A DNA stretch of 64,000 nucleotides from Branchinecta lynchi (lineage: Eukaryota > Arthropoda > Branchiopoda > Anostraca > Branchinectidae): contig JAKZAP010000018.1 of assembly GCA_023053575.1 (NCBI GenBank), positions 1,736,001 to 1,800,000 of the forward strand, read 5' to 3'. Below the pieces are notes generated by a model. That model saw nothing but the letters and a program-made list of their open reading frames with translations. It was not told the DNA's origin and did no database searches. The position numbers and the translations under genes were made by a program. Of this stretch, positions 10,495-22,889 are shown piece by piece; within the stretch, counting starts at the first letter, position 1; each line of letters starts with the position of its first letter.

Positions 10495-10660
10495 TAATTT
10501 TTGCTAATTCTTTTGCCCAGTTTTTACGTAGTTTCATCCCATCATTTATTTCTGGTCATATCTTGTAAGCATATTAGTTAATTTGTTTGTGTAAATTTGT
10601 ATTACTCTTGTAGCTTTTAGTTTTTTGGATTAAACTTGACTGATTGAAAAAAAAAAAAAA
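10495..10660 (+). mobile_element. 3' end of the CR1-like LINE family
   Basis: TTTTTACGTAGTTTCATCCC, ATCATTTATTTCTGGT and TTAGTTTTTTGGATTAAACTTGA correspond to 47660-47815, the 3' end of the CR1-like LINE at 46293-47819. The RT part is absent, so this is a 5'-truncated insert. It ends in an A run. Confidence 0.75.
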
Positions 10661-11720
10661 TGTCCTATTCTTGTTTAACAGTCCTAAGCAGCTTTACTGT
10701 TCGCCTAAAAATCCAAAGGAGCTGAGCCTAGGTGGAAAATGGCAAAAAAAAAAAACTTTCTCCGTGCGATAACGGTCTTCGATTCGAGAAACCAAAAACA
10801 AAAACAGAAAATTGTTTGACATGGGGCTTTTTATTGTTACTCTCTGGCTCAAAGGCAAGAGTAAACCCAGTCAACCTAGAAAGAAGATATTTTGCACAAA
10901 GTTTATACACGTATTGCATTTATAAATAACACCCACTTTTCTTTTCTCGAAAAGTTCAAATCCTGACTTACTGTAGGATTTTTGGCAGCTGTGACAGGTC
11001 CTTCGATGGGATTTCAGCTGACGAATTCAGAAGAAGCGAGCACTTTTCTAGCGTCAACAAAATGAATGTGACCCAGGACAAGGACCTGGGCGAGACAAAG
11101 AACTTCCGTCACTGTTACTACAGAAAAGACAGCCGCTCCAACACTCATGGGAGGAGAGGGCATTTTGACAGAAAGACAAAGGGCTAACTGCTGAATCATT
11201 AGATGAAGGAAAGAAGGACATTTAGTTAGGCAGGAAGGCGATCTCGCAAGTAAAGTGCAATTAACTGGACCTTCCGGTACTTCACCCAAGCGTGCAAACG
11301 AACTTCTCCCCAGAGCGGCAAGGAATGGAACGGACCTAATCGATTTATTTGTTTATCGCAACTGCTCAACGGCAACAAGGATCACACAGACTAACGACGA
11401 AGTACTAGCTAGTAACAAGGATACCTCCCGCGCCAAAACAACGAATAGGCTGCTTGGTTGAGTTCTCTTAAAAAAAACGGACCTCTAAAGGATTGAGAGT
11501 CGCTAGTTGCCCTACTCTCCATTTTTTCGTACCCAAATCGCTAGCTATCTCTTCAGTAGTGTTCATCACATCTTGTAGGCTCGTCTTGTTGAATTCAAGG
11601 GGTCCAGCGTTCATCGACAAAATTAGGGTCGACGAGGTGTTGGTTGCTGGAGAGCTCGATTAAATCCTGCCAAACTTCATGGACAAAGTAGTAACAAGAA
11701 GTCGCCCAAATACAAGGCTA
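10661..11720. other. No gene recognised in unit 1
   Basis: Several short open frames occur on both strands, but none has a recognisable domain. The sequence is shared with unit 2 (20234-21290). Confidence 0.4.
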
Positions 11721-11729
11721 TTTCGTTCG

Positions 11730-11953
11730 GAATTTTAATAAAGACAAGCTTAGAGAAATTGACTGCTGATTGAATTAAACTGTAAATATAAGATTTGAGT
11801 AATTGTAAATATATTTTTGGTTTTGATTAAGTTTATTTATCTATAATCTCGAGTGTGCGTGTTGTGAGATTTGTACCATTGTCTTCTTTGTGACGCGTCC
11901 AAACTATCTTATGTTGATATTGGCAAGAAATAAACTGAATTGAATTGAAAACT
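11730..11953 (+). mobile_element. LINE-like 3' end with AATTG tail
   Basis: The sequence runs through TATGTTGATATTGGCAAG and AAATAAACTGAATTGAATTGAA, a short pentanucleotide tail like other LINE ends here (compare 59640-59680). No RT sequence is present. Confidence 0.45.
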
Positions 11954-12104
11954 GAAGCATCCCAGTGGAACCCCGCAGTATAAAGTCCATAAAACCATCC
12001 ATACCACGTGTTTCCCTACCAAAGCTCAAACACGGGCAGGATCTCAGTGCATGTGTTCTCTTAGAAAAGAAGCTAGGTTATTAGCTCGAACGAGGCTTAC
12101 AGAA

Positions 12105-13018
12105 CAAGACCAAAGGTTCCGATGGGATCCCAAAAATCTAACATTTGATTCAAACAATTGGTTCATGTCTTCGCCATTCCGTCTTCGTCAGATTCCTTGA
12201 ATATTTTTAATGTTACAATACGGTTCAAAAATGGATTCAGCGTGTCTAATTGACCCGATACCGAATCTCTAATCGATATCAAAAACAACTTCTAGCTTCA
12301 ACCAAATTTCCAGTTTCAGCCGAATTCGTGATGAACCATTTGTCCAGCAAGAAAACTAAGTTCAGATATGGATTAAGCGGACATCCTTACCCCTTCAATG
12401 AATATCTTATTAGCTCACTCATAAAAGATATACTTGTTTTACAAATTCAAAGCCCTCCTCTGCCTCTAAATCTAAGACTAAAGGACCCACTTGAACTTGA
12501 CCTGTACTTTGCCAATTAATCCTCATACTAAGCTTGAACAACATATATTAACCCCTACTAAGATTCAACAAGATATACCAACCCCTTCGACCTTCGATTA
12601 CACTAGCTCTCTCCAACATTCATAGATAATGCCATCATCCACGCGCAGAGCTATACTAGTGTGAAGAAAGGGGAGGGACTGCTATGGCCAGAATTTGTCG
12701 ACAAATATTGTGTCCGGTTTTTGCCGGATTCCAGGTGAACTACTTGTCCGATGAGAAAATAACTTTCATATTCGGGTTCAGCATGTCTCCTTACCCCTAA
12801 ATCAACTATCTCAATTGCTTTCAAAAAATATTTATTTCTGCCCCTTAATTTGAAACCCCTCCCTCGCCCTCAAATATAGCGCTACAGAGCCCATCTTCGA
12901 ACTTGACCTGTACTTTGCAAATCCCCTCGAGAGTTACCGCGCGGAAAGACGGAAAGACAGACGGACAACTTTTGCGATGTCATAGGTATCCCACTTACGT
13001 TTTGGGATCCCAAAAACA
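12105..13018 (-). repeat. GGGATCCC element, inverted, with reduced array (unit 1)
   Basis: Read on the minus strand it starts with TTTTTGGGATCCCAAAACG near 13015, contains only about one recognisable array unit, and closes with GGGATCCCATCGGAACCTTTG near 12110. The same copy is at 21672-22545 in unit 2. Confidence 0.7.
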
Positions 13019-13296
13019 ACTCACCGAACTTGGATCATATTAGGCGCTGTGTTTAAATAGCGCATGGGATCCACTCTACTGTTCAACTATCCAAACCTTT
13101 CCAGGAGAAAATAGAAAATCCCCGAAATAGACTACTGATGATGATGATGTAAGACTGTAGTAAAATATGATCATCATAAGCATTTCTACATCTCTTGATC
13201 TTGGCTTCTCAAAAACAAGAACCCTGAAGATTTCGTGACACCAAAGACAATGACAGTGGACATTCCGGCCTAGTTTGTCCTGGTTGATCCAGAGAG

Positions 13297-13330
13297 GGGG
13301 GGGGGGAGGGGGGGGGGAGGGGGGGGGGGT
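13297..13330. repeat. G-rich tract
   Basis: Runs of G are interrupted only by single A residues, which could form a G-quadruplex. The length differs from unit 2 (22821-22843), as expected of slippage or assembly error. Confidence 0.8.
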
Positions 13331-13374
13331 AGAGATGACTATAAGCAAGCAGCAGAAACTCTGAAGTCGCTAAA

Positions 13375-14418
13375 AGTTGTCACGGACCACTCTGAGCGTT
13401 GGGTTTGCGGTCACCCAGGAGTACAGTAGTTTATTGACACAGCTGCGAAAGTGTAACTATAGCACACTGTACAAACAAGAGCTGCAAGCTCATATGGCAC
13501 TTGCAAAGCTGGGTCAGAGGATGAAAGTAGGAATTCTTCAGTTCGTGGATTTGTTGTGATTATTTGTAAGCAAAACCCTTGAGATAATGGGTCCTTGGAA
13601 ATCACGAGAACATATCGTTTGGTAATACATTTGGCTGTGATGATGCGCACTTTAGGGGCGCTAGAAATTCATCTGTAATCATAACTCATGAAGCAAAAAT
13701 GATGATGAGCTCATCGGGAGAATGAAATGTATATTTTAATCAAAAGTATCATTTGTACTTTAAGAAATTCAGTTGTACGCAAAACCCATGAGGCAAAAAA
13801 ATTCTAATCATGTCAAGTCTCTAATGTTCAAGTTTCATGGTCCTAGCATATCTGGAAGTACTTTAACTGGTGATCACCGGAATTCCGGTCCCCCCCCCCT
13901 TCCTCCCCCCACAGTGCTCGAACCCGATCCAGTTCTGTCACTGATGAATCTAGGGCTTGTGCTTGTTCCTCCCACCAAGTTTCATCCCAATCGCTCCACT
14001 CTTAGCGCGTCACAAGATTTACGGCTCCCCCCTGACTCCCCCCCCCACACAATAATCGGATCCGGTTCGGACTTCATATGGGACATCCGAGACACGAGGT
14101 CTTTCCAAATATCAAGTTTCATTAAGATCTGATCACCCGTTATAAAGTTATACGTACCTCTAGATTCCGGATTCCCCTTCTCTCCACTCCCTCCACGGTG
14201 TTCGGATCGGGGAAGTGACTATTTCCAAGTTAGTTTGGTCGGGCCTCTGGTACGCTTGCCAAGTTTCACTGTCCCAGCCCACCTAAAAGTAACTTAACTC
14301 CGTATGACCGGAATTCCGGCCCCCCCCCTCCAACTCCCACCACAATGCACGAATCCCGTCCGCGTCTGCCAATGATGTACCTAGGGCATGTGCTTGTTCC
14401 TCTCATCAAGTTTCATCC
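13375..14418 (+). repeat. CCGGAATTCCGG module repeat, unit 1, cut by gap
   Basis: This holds modules with CTAGCATATCTGGAAGTAC, ATCACCGGAATTCCGG, C-rich spacers, AAGTTTCATCC and CCGTTATAAAGTTATACGT. It belongs to the same family as 22890-24325, 28940-29495 and 34560-36140. The 3' end is lost in the assembly gap. Confidence 0.75.
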
Positions 14419-14518
14419 NNNNNNNNNNNNNNNNNNNNNNNNNNNNNNNNNNNNNNNNNNNNNNNNNNNNNNNNNNNNNNNNNNNNNNNNNNNNNNNNNN
14501 NNNNNNNNNNNNNNNNNN
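14419..14518. other. Assembly gap (100 N)
   Basis: Exactly 100 N. The length is a scaffolding convention, so the true distance is unknown. Confidence 0.99.
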
Positions 14519-15104
14519 AAAACCATTTTTTCGCCGGACAATTAGTTAGCCCAGAATCCGGCCAAACCGGAAAGTCTTTTAAAAGTAAGTTTTATTTGAA
14601 GTTGATTAGATGTTCGATTTAGGGGTAAGAAGACATGCTGAACACGACGGTGAAAACCATTTTTTCACCGGACACGTAGTCAGCCCGGAATACGGCCAAA
14701 ACCGGAAAGTCTTTTAAAAGTAAAAGTTTTACTTGAAGTTGATTAGATGTTCGATTTAGGGGTAGAAAGACATGCTGAAAACGATGGTGAAGACCACTTT
14801 CTCGCAGGGCAAGAAGTTCGCCCGGAGTTTGGCCAAAACCGGAAAGTTTGTTAAAAGTATAAGTTTTATCTCAAGTTGATTAGGGGTAAGAAGAGATGCT
14901 GTACACTTATTTGAAAAGAATTTTCTACCCAGACAACTTGTTCGCCCGGAATCAGGCCGGAACCGGAAAATTTGTTAAAATCAAAGTTTTATTTGAAGTT
15001 GATTCGATGACATATTTAGGGGTAAGAAGACACGCTGAATCTGAATATGACAATCTTTTTTTTTACCGGGACATATAGCTTTTTCGGAATCCGTTTGAAA
15101 CCGG
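14519..15104 (+). repeat. 137-bp tandem array (fragment)
   Basis: About four array units with AAGAAGACATGCTG-type anchors near 14626, 14768, 14888 and 15025. The array is interrupted at 15105 by the left end of another GGGATCCC element, and the left side is lost in the gap. Confidence 0.8.
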
Positions 15105-16390
15105 ATTTTTGGGATCCTAAAACGTAAGCGGAGGGATACCTATGACATCGCAAAAGTTGTCCGTCCCTCCGTATGTCCGTCCGTAAGCACGATAACCCTC
15201 GAAGGGAATGAGATATTTTGATGAAATTTGGTATGAGGATTGTTTGGGTCAAGGGTAAGGTCGAGTTCGTAGATGGGCTCTGTAGCCCTATATTTGGGGG
15301 TGGGGGAGGAGGTTCAATTTAAGGGACAAACAAAATATTTTTAAACAGCTAATGTGATAGTCGATTATGGGGTAAGAAGACATGCTGAGCACGATCGTGA
15401 CAATCATTTTCTCGCCGGACAAGTAGTTCGTCCGGAATCCGGAAAAAACCGGAAAGTTTGTTGAAAGTAAAAGTTTCATTTGAAGTTGATTAAATGTTTG
15501 ATTTAGGGGTAAGAAGAGATGCTGAGCACGATGGTGAAAACCATTTTCTCGCTGGACGCGTAGTTCGTCCGGAATCCTGCAAAAACCGGAAAGTTGGTTA
15601 ACAGTAAAAGTTTCATTTGAAGTTGATTAAATGTTTGATTTAGGGGTAAGAAGACATGCTGAGCATGATGGTGAAAATCATTTTGTCGCCGGACAAGCAG
15701 TTCGTCCGGAATCCGGCCAAAACCGGAAAGTTGGTTAAAAGTAACAGTTTCATTTGAAGTTGATTAAATGTTTGATTTATGGGTAAGAAGACATGCTGAA
15801 CCCGATGGTGAAAACCATTTTCTCGCAGGACAACTAGTTCGCCTGTAATCCGGCCAAAACCGGAAAATATGTTCAAAGTAAAAGCTTTATCTGAAGTTGA
15901 TTAGATGATATATTTAGGGGTAAGAAGAGACGCTGAGTCTGTATATAATGATAATTTTTTACCCGGACATATAATCAATCCGGAATCCGGTCGTACCCAC
16001 ATTTTTTATAAGTCAAAATTTTATTTGAAGTTGATTAGATTTCTTTATAGGGATAAGGAGATACGCCGGCTTCGTTTCTGAATTTTTCCTTTTTTGCTGG
16101 ACTAGTAGTTCGATCGGAATTAGGGCGAAACCGCAAATTTGGCAGTAGTAAAGCAGGAAGTTTCATTGTCTGGATCAAATCTTAGATTATTAGGATCCCA
16201 TCGACACCTTTGGTCTTGTTTTATAAGAAGTTTTACTTGAAGTTGATTAGATGTTCTTTATACGGATAAGCAGATACGCTGAATTCGCTTCTGAACTTTC
16301 TTTTTTCCTGGACAAGTATGGTAGTTCGTTCGCAATTTTCTGGATCAAGTATTAGATTTTTGGGATCCTATCGAAACCTTTGGTCTTGTC
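15105..16390 (+). repeat. GGGATCCC element with ~137-bp array
   Basis: Left end TTTTTGGGATCCTAAAACG. Array anchors lie near 15370, 15507, 15648, 15784 and 15918, with spacing 134-141. Right end TTTTTGGGATCC near 16350 and CCTTTGGTCTTG at about 16375-16388. It appears to have landed in the array to its left. Confidence 0.8.
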
Positions 16391-17350
16391 TAATCAGCGC
16401 CGCCGACGAGATTCCTTTCATCATGAAAGGGTTCTCCTCTCGCTAGACTTTTTTTCTAGTCGTCTTCACGAACGGAATCCTTTCGAGGCGACCGGACTTC
16501 CTTTCTACTCGACGGGATTTCTTGTCCGTGTAAACGCTACAGAAGAGTTAGAACACTGGAAACGGATCCGTGGCTGCTAATAAATAACGGTGCTTGAACA
16601 AAGCTTTAATCCCCTGAATCTCAAATTCCCATCACACTGAGGGGCCTTGACCCGAAGGATCACATCAACTTCCCTCTTAATTATACAAACGGACAGACGG
16701 ACGCAGAATCCTACAGTGTCGTACGAACCTTCATTTTCATTCGGGATCCCGAAAAGATAGTAAATAAGTAAGTAAAGTATTTATTACGGCCGTATTTTTC
16801 ACCTGGAACAAAACGGAGTTAAAAGAAAATAACGAGAGAAATTTAAGGCACAACACAGATATAGACTTTTTCATAACAGTTACGAAATCAAGAACCATAG
16901 AAGTGTTTAAGCCAGGGATGGTTCCATTTCCCCCCGAAATTTGAGATAACCCGATTCACTGCGCTACTAGGGTCCTCTATCTGGTATTTTTCAATCATGT
17001 AAGTGTTCCTTGTCCAGTATTCCTTGTTTTCACACGACGCTTCAGTAGCAAAATACTTTAATACTATTACTGCCTGTGTACTGTCACATAACTCGAATTA
17101 CCAAAGTTACGTTAATCAACGGAACTAAACTTATTATTTGTTTAATATAATGTTTTGTAGAAAAGTATTCGGTGCGAAATTATCTTCTTTTATATTACTA
17201 TTAGTAATTGAAGTCTTTTCGTATTTAAGTGTAATAGATAAATTGTTACATTGGTTTGAAGTTAATGTGGGTCTACTTTTCGAGTTCTGCGAAAATTAAG
17301 GGTTGCCAGCTCTAAAACTCGTCCGTACAGTCGCTAGTGTGCGCTGTCCG
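16391..17350. other. No gene recognised
   Basis: Nothing supported on either strand. This is the only long stretch between the two duplicated blocks that does not match either of them or a repeat family. Confidence 0.5.
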
Positions 17351-17567
17351 TGACATGTACACGGGAGCGAAAATAGACATTCGCCGCTAGAAACGATTAA
17401 GCAAGGGTACTAGACAACGCGAGGTTGGACCTCAAGAACTAGAACCCATCTGCAAGGTGGTGGGAGGGGTCTGGGAATTCAAGCCGTGGTAAAAACAGGC
17501 GTGAGGAAGAAAAATTCGAGTATGTTAACTTCGCTGGTACGACCATAGGCTTCATTTCCATGGGACT

Positions 17568-17789
17568 ATGAAATTATGGGTCGTCCACAATCTCAGCCTA
17601 ACCCAACACGGCATAAGAGGAAGACCACGAACAAGCTGGAGACCCATCATTTACAGACAGTTGCTGAGATCGGCACTGGCCCCTCGGAAGCCCCAGCCCA
17701 TACATAAGGCCCCGCACAATGGGGGCAGCCCACGAAGCCATAGCCTAATTTCTACCACACCGGATTTCCGCAACAGCATCAAGTACTAA
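17568..17789 (+). pseudogene. LINE ORF C-terminal fragment, copy in unit 2
   Basis: Same frame as 7760-7978 with GIRGRPRTSWRPIIYRQLLRS. No RT core. Confidence 0.5.
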
Positions 17790-17834
17790 GTAACCAAATT
17801 CGAGAATCGGGAATTGTAGGTATGAAGCCAAGCT

Positions 17835-18340
17835 GACCGTTCATTTCAAATAAAATAGAAAAATTAGATTTTCTTGATCAGCTAGGTATCCCTCCAAGAT
17901 GATGTGCGAAGGATAAATACGATTTCGGATATTTTGGTTGCACTTCTGGCAAACCGTCCTCAGCGAAAAAAACAAAACTAAATCATAAAATCCACCCCAA
18001 TGAAAACAGGGAAACGATGCGGAACCAACAAACAATAAGACGGAATGTAATTAAAACCCAGAAGAACGATGCGGACTGAACGACATGCAGATAAAAATAA
18101 AATAATGAAAGATAAAATGTGTGTGTTCAAAGTGTATTTGTACAAATCTGTGATTATTTACCAACCAGACGGATGGTAAATTGTAAATATACACAGAATT
18201 CAGAATTGTAAATAATCACAGATTTGTAAATATACACTTTGAACACCCACATTTTATCTTTCGTTATTTTATTTTTATCTTTCAACTAGTTGATCAAGAA
18301 AAAAAAACGAAAATTTTGTTTTTCTATTTTATTTGTAGGT
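17835..18340. mobile_element. Foldback element, copy in unit 2
   Basis: The counterpart of 8057-8546, with the same inverted arms and central palindrome. A few indels separate the two. Confidence 0.65.
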
Positions 18341-18771
18341 GTATACCGACATACCACCGAATCAATTGAGTCATTGGTTGTATTATAGGGACAGAGTGAG
18401 TTTTATTTCAGTCTTAGGAATCGGTCGAGTAAAGAAGTCAGGACTACTTTTGGCACAAAGAATACAATCTAAAGGAAAATAGTTTTCTGGGGTCGGTCTT
18501 GGTCGGTCGTATTCGCCCATTAATCTTCGCTCAAAAACAACTTTCCTCAGTTCTGCCATACGAGCAGTTCATAGTAATCTCTTAGGAATTTTTTCATCAA
18601 TTACGGAAACCGGTTTTCTTCGTGCTGAGGTCACACAGAGAGTCCGACGTATCTACAAAACATTTTAGCGACGGGACATACAATAGCCACGCCCAAATTT
18701 ACCGGAGCCTGCTAAGAACCGAGCCAATATTAACTGCACGGATTAGCAGATTGTTGCAAATGCTTGAGTTT

Positions 18772-18923
18772 GCTCAGAGTGGCCAGTCGGCACAGGGAAA
18801 AGTGTTTGAGTGGGGTTTAGTGTAGTAGTGTGACCGTTTATTTTGTATTTACATGTTGTTATTTATGTGTGTTTGTTATGGCCTTTGGGCTTTGAAGACA
18901 AATAAATATCATCATATCATCAT
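18772..18923 (+). mobile_element. 5'-truncated LINE tail present only in unit 2
   Basis: Unit 1 reads GCTTGAGTTTATGGGTTC without interruption, whereas unit 2 has 152 extra bases. The insert contains TTATGGCCTTTGGGCTT, AAATAAA and an ATCAT microsatellite tail, matching the 3' end style of the LINE at 3-2394. It is a young retroposition or a haplotype difference. No target duplication longer than 2-3 bases is clear. Confidence 0.8.
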
Positions 18924-19380
18924 ATGGGTTCTGAAGGCGTTACAAGAGGCAAAACTCAATACAATAAAACGATAGCTTGCCGTATATTTGGCGCTTCAAA
19001 CATTTATCCCTCTAATCTAAAAAACGTTAGATACAAGCAAGCAATTCGTAAGTTCTACCCAACAGCTACTAACGAAATCTCTTAGAAAGCACTGACACTG
19101 AAAAATGGTTAAAACGATCAAAATGGTGTCTGTCAGACCATTGTCCTAGCTCAATACTCGGGTCTGTTGAGAGTCTGCTTTCTTTAGCGACTAGCTGGAC
19201 TAGCAAACAAGACTCAAGTCACTGCCAATCGGAAAAAGATGGTACAGTAGCGAAATAACTTGCAGCCGGTCGACTGAGTCCATAGCTACGATCCGGATCT
19301 GCGTCGTCATGGATCCAGATCCAAATCCAAGACGATTACTAGATTTATCCTTCTTGAAAGCCATTCTCTCACAAAAGACA
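18924..19380. other. Unassigned sequence in unit 2
   Basis: The counterpart of 8979-9436. No gene recognised. Confidence 0.4.
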
Positions 19381-19384
19381 TTAA

Positions 19385-19655
19385 GAGCGTATTCCACCCT
19401 TCCACAAATAGTAACTATTAGTTACTATTTCCGTTCCAACGTCACCAAAAGTACTACGCTGACCGTTCCAACCTTCTCGAAATAGTAACTAATAGTAACT
19501 ATTTGCTTACCAAGCTCGGGAGCCTAGTAACTACGGATCTCTGTGACGTGATATTCTGCTGGAAAATAGAAAAGTCGTTCCAGCCTTGGCGGCAAAAAAG
19601 CCAGAATTCGTGACGTCATGCGTAGTAACTACGGTAAGTAGGATGGAACACGCTC
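19385..19655. mobile_element. GAGCG-type MITE, 271 bp, TSD TAA
   Basis: The counterpart of 9440-9734 with the same ends and TAA flanks. It lacks an internal 24-bp stretch (ACGTGATTGGTCGGATTC region) present in unit 1. Confidence 0.85.
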
Positions 19656-19748
19656 TAACAGTCAGAACAACTCATTCCAGGAAATCCTATCGACCACACG
19701 TGAGGCACCAATTTGAAAAAATTTCGAACCGGCGCCAGCTTTCGAATA

Positions 19749-19765
19749 CTGACTATGTTGGCATG
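19749..19765. other. Empty site of the unit-1 MITE
   Basis: CTGACTATGTTGGCATG has a single TAT where unit 1 carries TAT, a 304-bp MITE, and TAT. Confidence 0.9.
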
Positions 19766-19967
19766 AATTCCACACTTTATAGAAGTATTATTAAGACCTA
19801 GGACACTAAATACAAACAAAAGCATATGTTGCTTGATTTGGTTATTTGTTCTATTTTCTTGCCACGCTGAAAACCTTTTAAAGCTCACAAGATAACTGTA
19901 AGCATCCGGTTTTTACAAATAATGCTTCTGTAACTCCAGTTATCCATGTTTTGTTCTGCAACTCCTA

Positions 19968-20008
19968 ACGTTGCAATGCAACTCCCGTGGAACGTTAGGA
20001 GTTGCAGA
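19968..20008. repeat. Single 20-bp unit facing its inverted copy
   Basis: GCAACTCCTAACGTTGCAAT is followed by GGAACGTTAGGAGTTGC. Unit 1 has three direct copies at this place. Confidence 0.8.
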
Positions 20009-20049
20009 ACAAAACATGTAGCAACAGCCTTTTTGCATTGGTTCCGTTG

Positions 20050-20234
20050 CATGGTTGCATTGTTCTCCTAATTTTTGCTAAGTCTTTTGCCCAGTTTTTA
20101 CGTAGTTTCATCCCATCATTTATTTCTGGTCATATCTTGTAAGCATATTAGTTAATTTGTTTGTGTAAATTTGTATAACTCTTGTAGCTTTTAGTTTTTT
20201 GGATTAAACTTGACTGATTGAAAAAAAAAAAAAA
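20050..20234 (+). mobile_element. CR1-like LINE 3' end, copy in unit 2
   Basis: The counterpart of 10495-10660, with the same TTTTTACGTAGTTTCATCCC and GGATTAAACTTGA anchors, ending in an A run. Confidence 0.75.
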
Positions 20235-21669
20235 TGTCCTATTCTTGTTTAACAGTCCCAAGCAGCTTTACTGTTCGCCTAAAAATTCAAAGGAGCTGAG
20301 CCTAGGTGGAAAATGGCAAAAAAAAAAAACCTTTCTCCGTGCGATAAACAATAAAGAACCAAAAACAAAAACAGAAAATTGTTTGACCTGGGCTTTTTAT
20401 TGTTACTCTCTGGCTCAAAGGCAAGAGTAAACCCAGTCAACCTAGAAAGAAGATATTTTGCACAAAGTTTATACACGTATTGCATTTATAAATAACACCC
20501 ACTTTTCTTTTCTCGAAAAGTTCAAATCCTGACTTACTGTAGGATTTTTGGCAGCTGTGACAGGTCCTTCGATGGGATTTCAGCTGACGAATTCAGAAGA
20601 AGCGAGCACTTTTCTAGCGTCAACAAAATGAATGTGACCCAGGACAAGGACCTGGGCGAGACAAAGAACTTCCGTCACTGTTACTACAGAAAAGACAGCC
20701 GCTCCAACACTCCCTCTTGGGAGGAGAGGGCATTTTGACAGAAAGACAAAGGGCTAACTGCTGAATCATTAGATGAAGGAAAGAAGGACATTTAGTTAGG
20801 CAGGAAGGCGATCTCGCAAGTAAAGTGCAATTAACTGGACCTTCCGGTACTTCACCCAAGCGTGCAAACGAACTTCTCCCCAGAGCGGCAAGGAATGGAA
20901 CGGACCTAATCGATTTATTTGTTTATCGCAACTGCTCAACGGCAACAAGGATCACACAGACTAACGACGAAGTACTAGCTAGTAACAAGGATACCTCCCC
21001 GCGCCAAAACAACGAATAGGCTACTTGGTTGAGTTCTCTAAAAAAAACGGACCTCTAAAGGATTGAGAGTCACTAGTTGCCATACTCTCCATTTTTTCGT
21101 ACCCAAACCGCTAGCTATCTCTTCAGTAGTGTTCATCACATCTTGTAGGCTCGTCTTGTTGAATTCAAGGGGTCCAACGTTCATCGACGAAATTAGGGTC
21201 GACGAGGTGTTGGTTGCTGGAGAGCTCGATTAAATCCTGCCAAACTTCATGGACAAAGTAGTAACAAGAAGTCGCCCAAATACAAGGCTATTTCGTTCGG
21301 AATTTTAATAAAGACAAGCTTAGAGAAATTGACTGCTGATTGAATTAAACTGTAAATATAAGATTTGAGTAATTGTAAATATATTTTGGTTTTGATTAAG
21401 TTTATCTATCTATAATCTCGAGTGTGCGTGTTGTGAGATTTGTACCATTGTCTTCTTTTTGACGCGTCAAAACTATCTTATGTTGATATTGGCAAGAAAT
21501 AAACTGAATTGAATTGAAAACTGAAGTATCCAGTGGAACCCCGCAGTATAAAGTCCATAAAACCATCCATACCATGTGTTTCCCTACCAAAGCTCAAACA
21601 CGGGCAGGATCTCAGTGCATGTGTTCTCTTAGAGCAGAAGCTAGGTTATTAGCTCTTACGAGGCTTACA
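20235..21669. other. Unassigned sequence in unit 2
   Basis: The counterpart of 10661-12100, including the LINE-like AATTG tail near 21500-21520. No gene recognised. Confidence 0.4.
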
Positions 21670-22545
21670 GAACAAAACCAAAGGTTCCGATGGGATCCCA
21701 AAAATCTAACATTTGATTCAAACAATTGGTTCATGTCTTCGCCATTCCGTCTTCGTCAGATTCCTTGAATATTTTTAATGTTACAATACGGTACAAAAAT
21801 GGATTCAGCGTGTCTCCTTGACCCGATACCGAACCTCTAATCGATATCAAAAACAACTTCTAGCTTCAACCAAATTTCCAGTTTCAGCCGAATTCGTGAT
21901 GAACCATTTGTCCAGCAAGAAAACTAAGTTCAGATATGGATTAAGCGGACATCCTTACCCCTTCAATGAATATCTTATTAGCTCACTCATAAAAGATATA
22001 CTTGTTTTACAAATTCAAAGCCCTCCTCTGCCTCTAAATCTAAGACTAAAGGACCCACTTGAACTTGACCTGTACTTTGCCAATGAATCCTCATACTAAG
22101 CTTGAACAACATATATTAACCCCTACTAAGATTCATCAAGATATACCAACCCCTTCGACCTTCGATTACACTAGCTCGATCCAACATTCATAGATAATGC
22201 CATCATCCACGCGCAGAGAATTTGTCGACATTTTGTGTCCGGTTTTTGCCGGATTCCAAGTGAACTAGTTGTCCGATGAGAAAATAACTTTCATATTCGG
22301 ATTCAGCAATGTCTCCTTACCCCTAAATCAACTATCTCAATTGCTTTCAAAAAATATTTATTTTTGCCCCTTAATTTGAAACCCCTCCCTCGCCCTCAAA
22401 TATAGCGCTACAGAGCCCATCTTCGAACTTGACCTGTACTTTGCAAATCCCCTCGAGAGTTACCGCGCGGAAAGACAGAAAGACAGACGGACAACTTTTG
22501 CGATGTCATAGGTATCCCACTTACGTTTTGGGATCCCAAAAACAA
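21670..22545 (-). repeat. GGGATCCC element, inverted (unit 2)
   Basis: The counterpart of 12105-13018, about 40 bases shorter internally near 22218. Confidence 0.7.
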
Positions 22546-22889
22546 CTCACCGAACTTGGATCATATTAGGCGCTGTGTTTAAATAGCGCATGGGATCCAC
22601 TCTACTGTTTCAACTATCCAAACCTTTCCAGGAGAAAATAGAAAATCCCCGAAATAGACTACTGATGATGATGATGTAAACTGTAGTAAAATATGATCAT
22701 CATAAGCATTTCTACATCTCTTGATCTTGGCTTCTCAAAAACAAGAACCCTGAAGATTTCGTGACACCAAAGACAATGACAGTGGACATTCCGGCCTAGT
22801 TTGTCCTGGTTGATCCAGAGAGGGGGGGAGGGGGGGGGGGGGGTAGAGATGACTATAAGCAAGCAGCAGAAACTCTGAAGTCACTGAAG

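Larger units (their letters stand above)
7577..14418. repeat. Large direct duplication, unit 1 (6.8 kb)
   Basis: From TGACATGTACACGGG onward this block is collinear and nearly identical with 17351-23929. The left breakpoint is base-sharp at 7577/17351. The right end is lost in the N gap at 14419. Unit 1 carries a 304-bp MITE (9836-10139) and two extra 20-bp repeats that unit 2 lacks. Unit 2 carries a 152-bp LINE tail that unit 1 lacks. The block may be a true segmental duplication or two haplotypes scaffolded in series. Confidence 0.9.

Noticed and set aside
14345..14545. Open frame across the N gap
   Set aside because: It is read through N and has no meaning.
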